From Boletus sp. NGJ (Eukaryota > Basidiomycota > Agaricomycetes > Boletales > Boletaceae): a stretch of 64,000 nucleotides of DNA. The position numbers and the translations under genes were made by a program. The first letter of the stretch is position 1. Each line of letters opens with the position of its first letter. The notes beneath the pieces were generated by a model, which saw only the letters and a list, made by a program, of their open reading frames with translations, did no database searches and was not told where the DNA came from. Of the stretch, positions 46,395 to 58,500 are shown piece after piece. The DNA lies in NCBI GenBank assembly GCA_019096195.1, contig JAGTXK010000219.1:868001-932000 (forward strand). Direction: 5' to 3'.

Positions 46395-49035
46395 TCAACT
46401 ACACCAGACTAGAATCTTTCCATCCGCTCCGGCGCTGATGAGCCAGGGCTGCTTGTTGACCCATTTGATCTGCAAGACTCCAAGCCCGTCGTTGACGTCG
46501 TGACCCCGGAGGATTTTCAAAGGCACGATCAAAGGATCAGTCATTAGGTCACTGTAAACTCGTCCGTGGAAAATCTGGATCGTTCCATCGTCCGAGGAGG
46601 ACGCGAAAAGAGGATAACTCGGGTGAAAGTGCAAAGATCGGATGGCCCGCGAATGGTATCTGCCAAAAAAAAAAAAAAAAGGAAATCAACCTCCGTAAAC
46701 ATCACTACGAGGGAGGATCTACCGCAATATTTTGTACGGCTTGTCATTAAGCTCCAGATCGAACCAACACAGTTTCTTGTCGTAACCGCCTACGATGACG
46801 TGGTCCCCTGAAGGGTGAATGTCCATGGAAGAAATCCATTTTATTCCCGGCATCAGCGTCTTGATCAACTTTTGCTCGGCAAGATTGTATACCCGGACAT
46901 AGCGTTGGGTCTACGTGAATGGAGAATGAGACAAAGATATTCACGAACTCGTTCTTTTGCTTACCGCAACGAAGAAATGTGGTTTGATTGGGTGGAACAA
47001 TACTAGCTGTACGGCACCTTTGATTTTCTTGAATGGAGCCTGGGAATGTCTGCGAGACACCTGGTGGATCCAAACACTGCCTTGGCTTTCCCTCCTTGCT
47101 AATAGGAAGGAAAAAAATCTTTAGCAACGTCATCGGATACGAAGAATTACACGTACAAACGGTGGCAAGGTAGTCGCCTTTTCGGTGCCACGCAATTTGT
47201 TTGGCCAACCCAGATGCTGGAGGCAACGAGATCGTCAAAATCATGCCGTCTTCTCGCCCTGAACAGGAAGACCATTTGACGGATGACTGTGTAGCCGGAG
47301 GGAGCGTAGCAGGAGTAAGGGTAGATTGAGTAGAGTGTAACACAACGGAAGGTAGATTGGGCGGAATGATGAAATATAACTTATCCTCCCTGGAAATGGA
47401 AGCTTCACTTGTCAATCGTGACTGACTTGAAATCACAACGTACGTGCCAACGACGAAATAGCTGGCGTCTGTCCGTGGACACCACCCTACTGCTCCAATC
47501 TTGCCATCGAAGTTCCACTTCCTAACCTCGCGCCCGACAATTACCTCCCACAGGCTTACAATCCCGTTGTCATCGCCACTGACCACCCAAGCACCATCGG
47601 GGCTTGTGCACACACATCGAACCTTTGCGTTCGTGTGAGTGAACTTGAGAGAGCGATAGTTTGGGAAGGGTCGCAAACTGCCGGGACTTGGGAGTTTGGG
47701 AATAAGGCTGTTGGGATCGATGTTGAGCCGAGTCCGCTGTATTCGCGGAGCGAGGTATAGGTCGAGCTGGCGATTGAACCGTTGCCTGATAAACTGGTCA
47801 TACGCTGGAACAAGTCGCAGGGACGAATTTTTTTGAGGGAGGTAGTTGCGCTCGCGATCTTCGGGATCGGTGTTCTCCCATTCTTTTCGTTCTGCGTCTG
47901 TGGGGATATACTCTTCAGGAGGGTTATAGGATTCAGCATGCGTAGGAAGCGCAGGTTTAGGAGCAGAAAGAGGAGGTGACTGGTTGGATTGTGGCTCATT
48001 CCAGATACCATAGAACTGAGGCTTGTCGCCCATAGTTTTGGCTTTCGAACCAATGATGCGGCCTTGCCGTATGGCACGAACTATTTTAATGATCTGCTGC
48101 GTGGTGAATTGCGGGTGTCATTCATGAGACACCTAAAACACCTTTTTTTTCTCCCATTTGCTGGGAAGCCAGCGGCGCTTGGGTTCGGATGCCGCGGAAA
48201 GAGGCATAACTTCCTCTTTACCCTTCCCGGTGAACCACTCCACTGTAGGCTCATACGGATCGTAACCAACATCGGGATTTTCGCCTGCTTGTAGCCTGCG
48301 GATGATATCTAACTCCTCAGGAGAGAGAGGCTTGTTCATTTGGGTGTTTTTATCCCAAGCTGATGTCCTATTTAAACATGAACAAGAAGTACTTCAGGGA
48401 GGTAAGCGCGACGAACCAGGAGGTTGGGTCTTCGACAGTCTCTAGGAATTTGTCCAATTCGTCTCCCTTGGCCGGACGGAGCACACGCTTCCCATTGATG
48501 TCGTAGCCAATATGGGGGAGATCGTCATACCAGTGTAGCGGAATGTTCCCGACACGGTTTGGATCCTAAGTACGCGTTACACGTTAATACATCACTCAAA
48601 GGTCGTTGAAAACGGCACACGTACATCCTCGGTGGACGAATCCGAGTCGTACTCTGGCTCGATCTCTGGGTATACACGTTTCGGGTGGCCGGTGATTCCA
48701 GAGATAATATTTTTCGATCTTGGGAACATGTGCATGTCCGAGCCCAAGTCTGATTCTGAGCCCGAGGGTGAGCTCCCTTCGTCCTCACCTTCGTCCTCCT
48801 CGTCCTCGTCCTCCACTTCATCCTCGTCACTGTCACCGTCCAACCCGCTATCGCTTGCCGCATCAATCTCTGGAAACTCGTCGGCTCCTTCGTCCGACTC
48901 CTCGTTCTCTCCCTCCTCTCCCCCGCGCTTTTCCTCGTCACTGAGCATTTCCAGTCTGACGGCCCCGGCAAACGCGCTTTTGTGGTCCTCATCGTGTTCT
49001 GGTTCTTTCCTCTTTTTTTGGCCCGCTCGTGCCAT
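46395..49035 (-). CDS. ERB1: Ribosome biogenesis protein ERB1/BOP1
   Basis: ERB1 forms the PeBoW complex with Nop7 and Ytm1 for 60S maturation in the nucleolus. The ATG at 49035 ([11 protein letters not shown]) is preferred to one eight codons upstream. Exon 1 ends at 48625 and carries a long Glu/Asp run. The BOP1NT domain follows: [73 protein letters not shown] and [16 protein letters not shown]. Then come WD repeats ([54 protein letters not shown]). The stop is at 46395. An intron near 46664-46680 has a 17-nt pyrimidine run just before its acceptor. Confidence 0.95.
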
Positions 49036-49360
49036 ACCTCCACAGCCTTCCGTAGACACCGAAGGTGGTTTGTCGTTGCGGGAGACCTTATTTGGCCACG
49101 ACTTGCAAATGCTTGTAATGTCAGAATCGGGTTATGTAAGCGCCCCTGTGCATATGACAACCTCGCGGGCTATACGACTTTATCGTAAAATTCTGGTATA
49201 ACGTTACAAAAGCTTGAAGACAGTTCTTAACATTTCGCCCTTGCTAAAAGAATTAAGAATTGAGTGAGATCATCACAACTGCGCCAGCAAATTTGTTCGT
49301 GGTCACGTGATCGATGTATTGAAACAGCTTGAGCTCAATTGACTACTCATAGAACTCACG
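49036..49360. promoter_or_regulatory. Divergent ERB1/ARP4 promoter region
   Basis: This 325-bp spacer separates two divergent start codons. It holds presumed promoters for both genes and a CACGTG-like word context near 49303 (ggtcacgtgatcg). No coding signal is seen. Confidence 0.4.
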
Positions 49361-51141
49361 ATGGTGAACTACGGAGGAGGTACGCCAGGAGACAGATTAA
49401 ACACAATGCACGATACTTACGACATTGCGCAGATGAAGTCTCTGCGCTCGTGGTCGACATGGGCTCGTCGTCCGTTCGAGCGGGCTATGCGGGAGACGAC
49501 ACACCAAAAGCGATCATATCATCTTACTACGGGTACAAACCCACCGCGGGCGACAACGACGTTCAAATGGGTGATACGACAGGAGACGGAAATCCAGAGG
49601 GCACGAAACCGAGGAGTGACGCAAAGCTTTATCTCGGCCAACACGGTCCCTCGATATGGAGAGCTGGTATGGAGATCGGTCACCCTTTCCGAGACGGACT
49701 CAGTCAGTAACCTCGCGCATGAAGTGGATGTGGAGGCTAACACTCGAATGTTCTCCTAGTATCCGACTTCAATCCGATTCCTGCCTTGATATCACACGCG
49801 CTGGTGGACGTGATGCGCACTAATCCATCCGAACACCCCATTCTTGTCACCGAGCCCGCATGGAACACCCCTGCCAATCGGGAACGAATGGCCGAGATCA
49901 TGTTTGAAGAATTCCAAGTCCCCGCCTTTTATATCGCGAACACAGGTGTGCTGAATGCGTAAGGCATTGACCTTCCACCTGGTCTCAATATTAAAGTCAC
50001 CCATCAGGTTTGCTGCAGGAAAAGGATCCGCGCTTGTCGTTGATGTTGGCCATTCTATGGCAAGCATCACCCCCGTCGTAGACGGTTTTGTTCTCAGAAA
50101 AGGTAAAAATCTATCAATCCTGGGGAGTCTCCGATGTTTACTAGCTCAGGTCTTGTCTCTTCTGCACTTCCAAAACTCGTGCATGCGCATGCAAAACACA
50201 TCCTTACTAATCCAACACCGACCCGAAGGGGCATTGAGCTATACCCTCATCAGCTCATCGCCACAAAAATTGTATGAGAGTACATTTCCATGTCTTCTCG
50301 ATGTTGAACAATGTCGTAGCCCGTGGAGCCGGGAGCTCCTGCGCGGTTTACGCTACGCGAGGATAGGCTCGCCGGAACCACAGAGAGCTGGAAGTCATGG
50401 TATGAAAGCCGTGAGGTTGACGAATGGATTCAAAGCGTAGCTGGCGTCCTTGATCAAGGATGGAATGAGCAGTAAGCCAGGAGAGTTGATGCCTTTCGTC
50501 ACATGGCTTAACCCAGCCGCCATTAGAGCCGCCGCTTCTCGCCTCCCGCGTCAATACGAGTTTCCAACGGGATACAATACGCACTTTGGCACGGAACGCT
50601 TCCAAGTAGGAGAAGAATTTTTCTATCACTCCCCACAGCTCGTGGTAGGCCTTGATTGAGTGATCGGATTTCGGGCGACATGCTGAGTCAGGGATACAGG
50701 CTCAAAATCCAAACCTGCCCAAAAACATCCCATCACTGCTCTCGGAGTCTCTGCGTGCTTGCGACCCGGACTTGCGCCAAGTCCTCATGGGAAACGTCGT
50801 CCTCACCGGCGGAGGGAGCTTGTTTGCTGGTTTTGCAGATCGACTTGAAACAGAGCTCTCTCGTAACTTCCCTCACGTGAGTATGACCAGCGCACCGGTT
50901 ATAAAACGAACTGAATTTAATATATGTAAAGGTGAAAATACACGCGCCCGGAAACCCCATCGAAAGACGATATGGTGGATGGTTGGGAGGCAGCATCCTG
51001 GCAAGCTTGGGCACATTCCATCAATTGTGGATAAGCAGAGAAGAGTGGCAGGTTCGTTTACTCCCCATCAAATAGCACTGTTCTTCTGACCAGATTTCCT
51101 AGGAACATGGTAAGGCGATTGTCAGTCAACGGTGTAAATAA
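49361..51141 (+). CDS. ARP4: Actin-related protein 4
   Basis: ARP4 (BAF53) is a shared subunit of the NuA4, SWR1 and INO80 chromatin complexes. Exons begin 49361-49379, 49433-49702, 49760-49958 and 50008-50102, then continue from 50150; the stop is at 51139-51141. The joined reading has [115 protein letters not shown] and [20 protein letters not shown]. The insertion after the nucleotide loop ([13 protein letters not shown]) is typical of Arp4 rather than actin. The acceptor at 50526-50527 was chosen because it restores NEQAAASR. Confidence 0.95.
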
Positions 51142-51725
51142 CGTGGCATCGCATGAAACCGCTCAAAGTGTTGTTCAAAACGAATTCCCCACACGAAAGA
51201 TGTGCGTAATGACCCGTGTGTTGTCACGCCACGAATGTCCACAGATTTAATTTCAACCCAATGGCGTGGAACGATGCGATTGGATGATGAGTAACATACG
51301 ACACAAATGAATCCATGCGACTCGGGCCAGTTATAACTTAGGCTCGGGAGGTCAACTTCCAAGCCAACCCACACCTCCCACCTGAGGAACCAGGCTGAAA
51401 TAAAATAACAACACAAGGGAAAGACGTCGATGTAACTGTATGGGTGATGAGAAAAACAGCAACGTAATGGCAAGCACAACGCTGACGACTACTTAAAACA
51501 ACACTTTGGGCTGAACTGGGGACATAAACGAATAAACAGGCCATATTTGCAAAGGAGGGGAAGTTGTATCAGGTGCTAGCACCAGGTTCTGAGTCCATAT
51601 CACCAATTGGCGCCCGGCAGGGTCAGAGTAGTGCAGCAGTACTGAGGACAGACGTTGGATAAACGAGAATGAATTGGGTGGAATTGATTCGAGAGGAACA
51701 CTGATTCGTCAAATGAAGGTACCGT
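51142..51725. other. Convergent 3' intergenic region
   Basis: The region lies between the stops of ARP4 and the low-complexity gene. It is AT-rich with no recognised coding frame, RNA gene or repeat. Confidence 0.5.
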
Positions 51726-53207
51726 TTAGTACACCTCGATCGATCCTCGGCGCTCGCGTGCGTCCATAAGAACACCCAATCCGCCGATGGCCTTGCGCCT
51801 GATTCTCGTGGCAAAGTTCTTTGGTCCGAGCTCATCAGCACCTGATGGTGGACCCCGGGGTTGTCTGAGCGGCTGACTGACAAGCCTTTGAGGGTGAGGC
51901 ATGGCAGGTGCCTGGACAATGAATGGGGCGGGACGGCCCATACCGAGGCCATCGTACAACTTCTTTGTCGCCTCCTCTCGAGGAGAGAGAGAGCCGGCTT
52001 CAAGCGAGGTCAAAGACTGCGGAGTAGCCGGGTTCGACTGCGAGGTCGAGCTCGCCGACGACAGAGCGTCCTCGTGCTCGCTACCTGAATCAATAGCAAC
52101 AATGGGAATATTGGAGGAAGTCATGGAGGAAAAGCTGAGGGGGCGAGGGCGAAGCTTGTTGGCCGGTGTCAGAGGAGGAGGAGAGAGACGCTCTCCAGGA
52201 GGAGGTGTGATTTTGACACTTGGGGATGCAGTGGAGGCAGCACGCAGGCCATTGAGTACAGAATAGGTAGTATTTCCTCGCCTCCAGGAGGTGGCAGCGT
52301 CGGATCTGGAGGGCGTGTTATCTCTAAAAGTGTGATGTGGCGGAGAGCTACCGCGAACCAGGCCACTACCGACTACGCTGGTCTGCTTGGGGGGCGAGGA
52401 GCTCCGGGGGTCAGCATCGGGAAAAGAAGGAAAGGTGATGGTGCTGGGGGGTAGACGGACGCCAAATCGACCTCCGAGGGTGGCAGTCATGGGAACATGA
52501 TCATCCAGCTGAGGGACGGTGGTGCCGACGCCTAACTGAGCCTTGAGAAGCTCTGCTTGGCTGGGACGCCGGGTTGGCGGGGTACTTGAGCGAAGGTCAA
52601 ACGAGGTATTGACGGTACCGGCCGAAGCAGGTACAAAACTAATGGGAGAGCGTCTAGCCTGCTGACGGAGTGCCTCTGCGAGGACGGCGGCTTGTACCTG
52701 CTGATTGCGCTGTGCCTGGGCGTTCTGGGGAAGTGTCAATGGGAGAGGTGATCGGGTGCGAGGAGGTGAACAGACCTGAAGACGCAAGATTTCGAGTTGC
52801 ATCAACTGCATCTGCTGATAGGCGTGAAGCTGGGCATCAGTGGAAGCTGCCTGCTGGGAGGTATGAAGGTGGGCGGGGCTGAACGGGACACTGTTGGGGT
52901 TCAAGGGCCTGTGGGGAGCGACCTGTTGATGTACGAATGTGGTGTTTTGGGCATCGATGGACGCAGCGAAGGGATGGGAAGCATGGCCGGAAAGGTTGTT
53001 TATGTACAGGTTGCTTGAGAGGAGGTCGGAGAGTTGATCCATGTCGTCCTCCTCTGGAAAGACGGGAGTATTGATGGGGGAGGGAGCGAAGCGGGGCAGA
53101 TTGAAAGATGGGGCTGGTGCAGGAGAGAGAGGAGCGCCCATGGAAGTGGAACGAACGCCGCCTGTGCGGAGACCGTTGAGGAGAGAGGCGCGATTGGTAG
53201 TGGCCAT
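51726..53207 (-). CDS. Low-complexity Ser/Pro/Gln-rich protein
   Basis: I do not recognise the function. The frame codes for 493 aa from MATTNRASLLNGLRTGGVRS to RERRGSIEVY. Residues 75-190 are Gln-rich (YQQMQLMQLEILRLQ; QRNQQVQAAVLAEALRQQAR), probably helical. The rest is Ser/Pro/Thr-rich with many SP/TP sites. The motif LNGLR occurs twice (LLNGLRTGG, SVLNGLRAAS). A 51-nt segment with GTCTGT and CCAG borders inside the Gln-rich part (about 52723-52773) looks like an intron. It is in frame and stop-free, so the product is 476 or 493 aa. The composition suggests a regulatory or RNA-associated protein, but that is inference. Confidence 0.7.
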   Translation of the reverse strand: MATTNRASLLNGLRTGGVRSTSMGAPLSPAPAPSFNLPRFAPSPINTPVFPEEDDMDQLSDLLSSNLYINNLSGHASHPFAASIDAQNTTFVHQQVAPHRPLNPNSVPFSPAHLHTSQQAASTDAQLHAYQQMQLMQLEILRLQVCSPPRTRSPLPLTLPQNAQAQRNQQVQAAVLAEALRQQARRSPISFVPASAGTVNTSFDLRSSTPPTRRPSQAELLKAQLGVGTTVPQLDDHVPMTATLGGRFGVRLPPSTITFPSFPDADPRSSSPPKQTSVVGSGLVRGSSPPHHTFRDNTPSRSDAATSWRRGNTTYSVLNGLRAASTASPSVKITPPPGERLSPPPLTPANKLRPRPLSFSSMTSSNIPIVAIDSGSEHEDALSSASSTSQSNPATPQSLTSLEAGSLSPREEATKKLYDGLGMGRPAPFIVQAPAMPHPQRLVSQPLRQPRGPPSGADELGPKNFATRIRRKAIGGLGVLMDARERRGSIEVY

Positions 53208-53276
53208 TTGGATTGAAGGATATTAAAGGATTGGTACAACTAGGGCAGTCCGAAGAAATAGTGGTAGAGAGAAGAC

Positions 53277-53304
53277 AAAAGAAAAGAAAAGAAAAGAAAA
53301 AAAG
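53277..53304. repeat. (AAAAG)n microsatellite
   Basis: Four to five AAAAG units followed by an A run lie 70-100 bp upstream of the low-complexity gene's start. On that gene's sense strand this is a pyrimidine tract (CTTTT repeats), the kind of element often seen in fungal 5' leaders and core promoters. Confidence 0.85.
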
Positions 53305-53398
53305 GTGGAGGATGGGGAGGGGGAAGTAGATGGCTGAAAGAGATGGCTGAACAAGAACAAAAAGAGGGCTGGACCCGAGCCACCTCCACAGCATCTCG

Positions 53399-54109
53399 CT
53401 ACAGATACTTTTTCGCACTCGCCCGAACCCGCCCGTCAAACACGCTGCTCCGGATCGTCGTGTGCGCCGTCTGGAATGGATTCAACGTCGTCTGACCCCC
53501 CGCCGCATCAGTGTGGACAGTCGCGACGACGACGACGACGACCAACACACACCTTCACGTAGAGCTCCCACACCTCGTGGAAGAACCCCCGGATCCCCTC
53601 CTCGTTCTTCGTCTCGTGTAGCAATACAAACTTTGTGTCTGCGTCAAACACTCAGTTAGCGCTCTCTCTCCGCTGCACGGCCCTTCTCCGACTCACTCCC
53701 GGGCGTGACGAACGCCGACACCGTCCATTCATTGAACTTGTCCACCGATCTCAGGTACCTGTCGCAACCCTCAGTAGACTTGAACCACTACAACGCCTTC
53801 GTCTTACATCGCATTCTCCTTCCGCATCACGTCTTCGATGACATCCAGGCTCGCGTTCGCGATCATCTGGATTACATGTCGGTCCTGTCCTCCTCCCATC
53901 CGTGCCCCGCCCCCTTGCACATGGTGTGATTGCGTCGCACTCGATGCACCTGACAATGCCGTCAGCGTACCCGCAAATGCAGATGTAGACCAGCTCGGTA
54001 GATTCGACGACAGCGGATAGCTCGTCGTCTGTGCAGGCTTGTTAGAGTAGTGTGTCAGACTGTAGATCGGCGTGTCCGACGGTGACAACAGAAACAGATG
54101 GTGCGACAT
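53399..54109 (-). CDS. TRS20: TRAPP complex subunit sedlin (Trs20/TRAPPC2)
   Basis: Sedlin is a core subunit of the TRAPP tethering and Rab-GEF complexes at the ER-Golgi. Exons 54109-53808, 53758-53697, 53638-53553 and 53491-53399 give 180 aa. The longin fold shows LSPSDTPIYSL, VIQMIANASLDVIEDVMRKE, MYLRSVDKFNEWTVSAFVTP, TKFVLLHETKNEEGIRGFF and HEVWELYVKTTLNPF. The end SSVFDGRVRASAKKYL is that of sedlin. An insertion of about 40 Ser/Thr-rich residues after the first strand makes it longer than the roughly 140-aa animal protein. The third intron contains a (GAC)6 run. Confidence 0.94.
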
Positions 54110-54173
54110 CCCAGCGTACCAGAGTCAACCTGCCTTTGTTGTTTCTTGTATGTCAAGCTTGAGTGTGACCACC

Positions 54174-55279
54174 ATGTCCTCGACGCTCCTGCGCTTCCGT
54201 CCTTTCTTTGCCCCTTCCTTTAGGTCGACCTACTCACTTGCCCCCTCCCCCATCCCTCGCCATCGTTTTCTACTCTCCAGGCTCTCCCTCCACTTCGCCC
54301 CCACTCCTCCTCCCAATGCGACCCATCGTGATTTCGGCCGTTTCCGCGGTTCCAGCTCTTCATGGCGTCGTCCACCTCGTCCCGACTGGCTCGACTCACT
54401 GGACAGCAAGCTCATCTTCTATGCCATCATCGCAGTCAATGCCGGTGTTTACCTCACTTGGGTACTTTCAATGCAGACATATGTCCGTCACACACAACTC
54501 TCCCCGTGCTAGACTTACCACTGGCAACACAGCGCACCACCGGTGATGGTACCCTGCTGAGGTTCATGCTCGACAACTTTCGCGTCGACATGCGCAACGT
54601 CACGTCGGGTCGCATGTATGTGAATCCAGCTCTTCCCTACTTTGTTGCCGCCAACACTCCGTTTGTTAGATGGACTCTCCTCACATCCTGCTTCTCTCAT
54701 ATGGATACCACACACGCGCTGTTCAATGGCCTGACCTTTTACTTCATGGCCCTGTCTGTCATGCAACTCCTCGGTAACAAACATTTCCTAGGGCTGTATT
54801 TCTTAGGTGTGTTCGTCCAACCGTTCTCACTCCGTTGCCCGTCTTTATCGTTAATAGGTGGGATATCCGCCAGTCTCGCCAGTCTCGGGTGGAATCACTT
54901 CTATAGACGTGAAAACATTTCTTCACTCGGTGCAAGCGGTGAGACGTCATCTTCCTGGTCATCCCTAATGTTCACGCCCTCTCCAGGCGCAATCATGGCA
55001 ACTCTCGCTTTGTATTCGTGTGCTTTTCCCCGGAACACGTTCCTGATCTTCTTTGTCATTCCCTGTCCAGCCTGGGCGTTTCTCCCCGGCGTTCTTATTT
55101 ATGACGGATGGCGCAGCTTTTCAGATCAGGTATGTCTCCTGTCGCAACGGACCGGGCGGTCGATGGGATACTCACTTTGGATGAACAAATAGCGCACAAA
55201 GACTGACACGTCAGGACATGTTGGGGGACTTCTCTCTGGTGTCGGATATTTTCTATGGAGAGTTGCTCTTCGCAGATAA
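54174..55279 (+). CDS. Rhomboid-family intramembrane serine protease
   Basis: Six exons (54174-54461, 54533-54615, 54670-54806, 54858-54938, 54987-55129, 55193-55279) give 272 aa; an in-frame ATG at 54150 would add eight residues. A basic N-terminus (LLRFRPFFAPSFRSTYSLAP) suggests mitochondrial targeting. The rhomboid core has HALFN (H-x3-N, oxyanion side), the catalytic serine in GASGAIMATLA and the catalytic histidine in GHVGGLLSGVGY. All active-site residues are present. It may be a second mitochondrial rhomboid or a relative of PARL/Pcp1. Its start codon is at most 64 bp from that of divergent sedlin. Confidence 0.9.
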
Positions 55280-55514
55280 CCATTGTTCCGAAGGGAATCA
55301 TATAGACATGCATCCGAGCGCTAGATAAAAACGATGGCGAGATATACTATTAAGTGGGTACTTGTGAATGGAATAGGTATATGAAAACAAAACAAGTGTG
55401 GTGCAGGTAAAGCTAGACAAAAAACTGTTATGAAGATGAAGATGAATGTATGTAGCTTGGGTTTGGGGACGAAATGAAGTCGGAGGAACCTCCAACAATT
55501 TGGGCATACTGGTA

Positions 55515-58500
55515 CTATTCGCTACTTTGCCTTCTTTTCTGAGGCGTGTTCATGATCTTGTCGAGCCTTCCCATCTGAGACTCGAGCCTCGTCATTCCTA
55601 CAGTGTCCCCAGAACCCAAAGAAAAGTCGAGTTCACGAGCACCGTGCTTTTCGAAATAATACGTGAGCAGATTTTTCTTGTTATCGTCCAGCCCATCCAA
55701 GAGCGCGAAAAGATGTGCTTCGTCGTGCAATACCAGTTGGGAGGCGATGATCGCAGCATAAGCCGCCTCGCGAATGACGAGCGTCGTGGTATCATTGAGT
55801 GCCTAGAGATAATGATAGTTATCAACATCGCCCTGGACTAAACGTGTTGAACGATTAGACGTACTGCAATCAATGTTTGCTTCAGGCGAGGTAGCTCTTC
55901 TTCAAGTACCTCAGTCGGAAGCCTCAAAATGAATTTGCCCAGTGCAATCAAGCCAAACGCGTGCGATCCTGCCTTGGCACCTATATCCAAGGCAGGTTCG
56001 GCGAGAAAACCGCGCAGACTGCTGTGCATTGTTGTCAAGCCATACACTGGCTCTATGCGTGAACATAGTGCGTCTCGGATGGTCTTGGTTGCTTCCAGAA
56101 CCTGGTACCACATCAGGGATCGAAAGGGATTGTCAAGGGGGAAAACCCACATCGATAGCATTACAACACCGCACTCTGAACAGCGCAGAGAAAAGTTCTG
56201 CTTCTCTGCCTTCGAGGAAAGCGGCTTGGTTTCCTAGGATTGCCCATACGACAATCAAGGCATATTCCAGTTGCTCGGCACCCTACCAGATTATGACATC
56301 GAAAACGCCCTCATTGTGGAGGTGAAATCGAACGCACTCTACTCGGGTCGAGGAACTTCAACAACCCATCGAACAACCGATCAAAACTCCTTTCTGTAGT
56401 CCACATATCCGGGACGACACGCGGTAGTGTGCGCGTGATCGGGAGAAACGGTGACAGGCTCGAGGGGAGCCCAAGGCGAGGGCTCAATGGAGAGGCAGTA
56501 TCAACAGGGATAGGATTACTCGAGCAAAGCAACGCCAATTTCTGTAGGACACGAACATCAGCATTTCCATCCTCGAGCGCCGTCACGAATTCATGAAGCT
56601 CTTCCGCTCGATCTGCAGGTTCGACGCCCTTCACTGGTGTTCCGTGTTCAATTGCTGTGGAAAGGAGTCAACCCATCGAGGAAAAAGGCAAACAAATCGG
56701 TAGTCACTAGATGCTCGCTTCGACCACCACCCGTTTTCATGACTCTGATCCTGCAAGGGTTTAATCAATGGTTCGGAGGGTTTCCTGCCGTTCATTGGAC
56801 TATTTTTAAACAAGGCTGCCTGTCGAAAGATGGCAGCATTGCGACTATCTGGCGTCACAGGTGGCGCTGCACTTTTCTTGATCTTTGGAACAGCGGGGAC
56901 CTTGGGTGGCTTTGGGGTCACGGCGTTGCTGCTTCCTAGTAGCAGTGAAGAGGGGATCGCCGAGTGTACATTATGTTCCGCCTCAGGGTCTGTTAACTCC
57001 AAGAGACGCTCTGCGGCACTTTGCGCCTGCTCGGCACGCGCACGGAGCGCATCTTCGATAGGTACCGAATCAGAAGGCTTCCCCGGGGAATCGGAAAGTG
57101 GATTTGATACGGTATTGGGCGTCGAAAGGCCGGACGATGGCGAGAACGATGGCTGTTGGGAAGTATGACTGGAAGCGGGAGGATACAATTTGTACGGTGT
57201 AGAAAAGGACATAACGTTCACGGACTCGTCCATGTCAGAGTCACTGTCATCTGGCACCGGGATAGTGGTGGCCAGGAGGAGGGAATCCTGATCGTCCAAG
57301 TCGGGCATTACGATGGACTGTCTAACAGGAATGGCCGCCGGAAAAAGCGGTGTAAGATGAACATGAGATGGATCACTATTTGACGTTGAGAGGACTGTTT
57401 GTGGAGGCTTTCGGGTTGCCGAGGGTCGAGGTGGGGATTGCAAATGAGGAGCAAAAGGTGAGGAAGTTCGACGTCTCATAGCATCTACAGCAACCGTAGA
57501 GGCTGAATCGGAGGGCGTGCGGGTATGAGAAGCGGAGATCACTGAAGTGCTGACAGATCGCGGCATGACTGCATTGTTAGAAAGAATCCGGGATCTAGGC
57601 GGCACCGAAGGAGACAAAGACGAACGAGGGGACAGCGAGGACCGGGACGTGGGTGTCGGGGAACTCCTGCCGTTGGCATATTTTCCAGACGGACTGCTAG
57701 GAGAACTGGTACCCCTCGAAGGTGGTGAAGCAGCTCCTGCGGTGCGTGACGTCGACGTGGCCTGGTGTCTAAGAGTCGGGGGTGCGTTCGCAATCGCTTT
57801 CGCCTTTGCACGACTGGCTGCGATTGCCGCAGCAACGCTGCTTTTTTTCATGCTCGGAGTGGTGGGTGGAAGATCGATCATAGCATTTGGATCCGGGCAC
57901 ACCTTTTCCAACTGCTTTCGCGCGGTTGCATCCAGAGCGTCGATTATCACAGTCGCCCTGTCGTGCCATACACTATCGAAAACCCAGAATGTCCCACGTG
58001 CGCTCTCCCGAACAGCGGGGTTGGGGTCTCCGAGCGCCTTCTTTACGGACTTCTCCAACAAATCCAATCCGCCAGCGGATTCAATGTATGACTTTGATCG
58101 GTGACCGTGTAGTTCGATATACGCCTTGATGTGAGCGACCACATATGTCCGAGACTGCACAGTCTTCTCTTGTAAGGTGTTCCACCAGAGGGGTAAAAGA
58201 GTGCGAGGGTGAGCTGAGGCATGCTGAATGACATGAGACAAAGCCTGCTGCGACTGCTGTGCTGCGATCTTCTTTGTGAAACCTGCCATGCGGAGTAGAT
58301 TTGTAAAAATTGGTTCACAAAACGGGTCCATGCCGGTTCCAAGAGCAGAAGCCAGTTCCATATACAGCGAGCAGGTATTCGCTGAAACCGTCGTTCTCAG
58401 ACTTGCAAGCTGAGGAACAAATAGTGAGGAAGGGGCCAGCCTCATTAGACCGGAACTCACAGTCTTCAATGAGGCCTGGATAAATCCGTCCTTGAGACAT

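Noticed and set aside
46664-46680. 17-nt A run as a poly(A) insertion scar of a retroelement
   Set aside because: On the gene's strand it is the pyrimidine tract before an ERB1 intron acceptor. There is no target-site duplication or element beside it.
48525-49160. Long minus-strand open frame of 211 codons, rich in Arg and Thr
   Set aside because: It overlaps the acidic first exon of ERB1 in another frame. The composition is the expected shadow of Glu/Asp repeats.
52837-53439. Minus-strand open frame of 200 codons rich in Ser, Pro and His
   Set aside because: It is a frame-shifted reading of the low-complexity gene and its pyrimidine-rich leader.
53525-53542. (GAC)n run as a coding repeat
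   Set aside because: It lies inside the third intron of the sedlin gene, so it is not translated.
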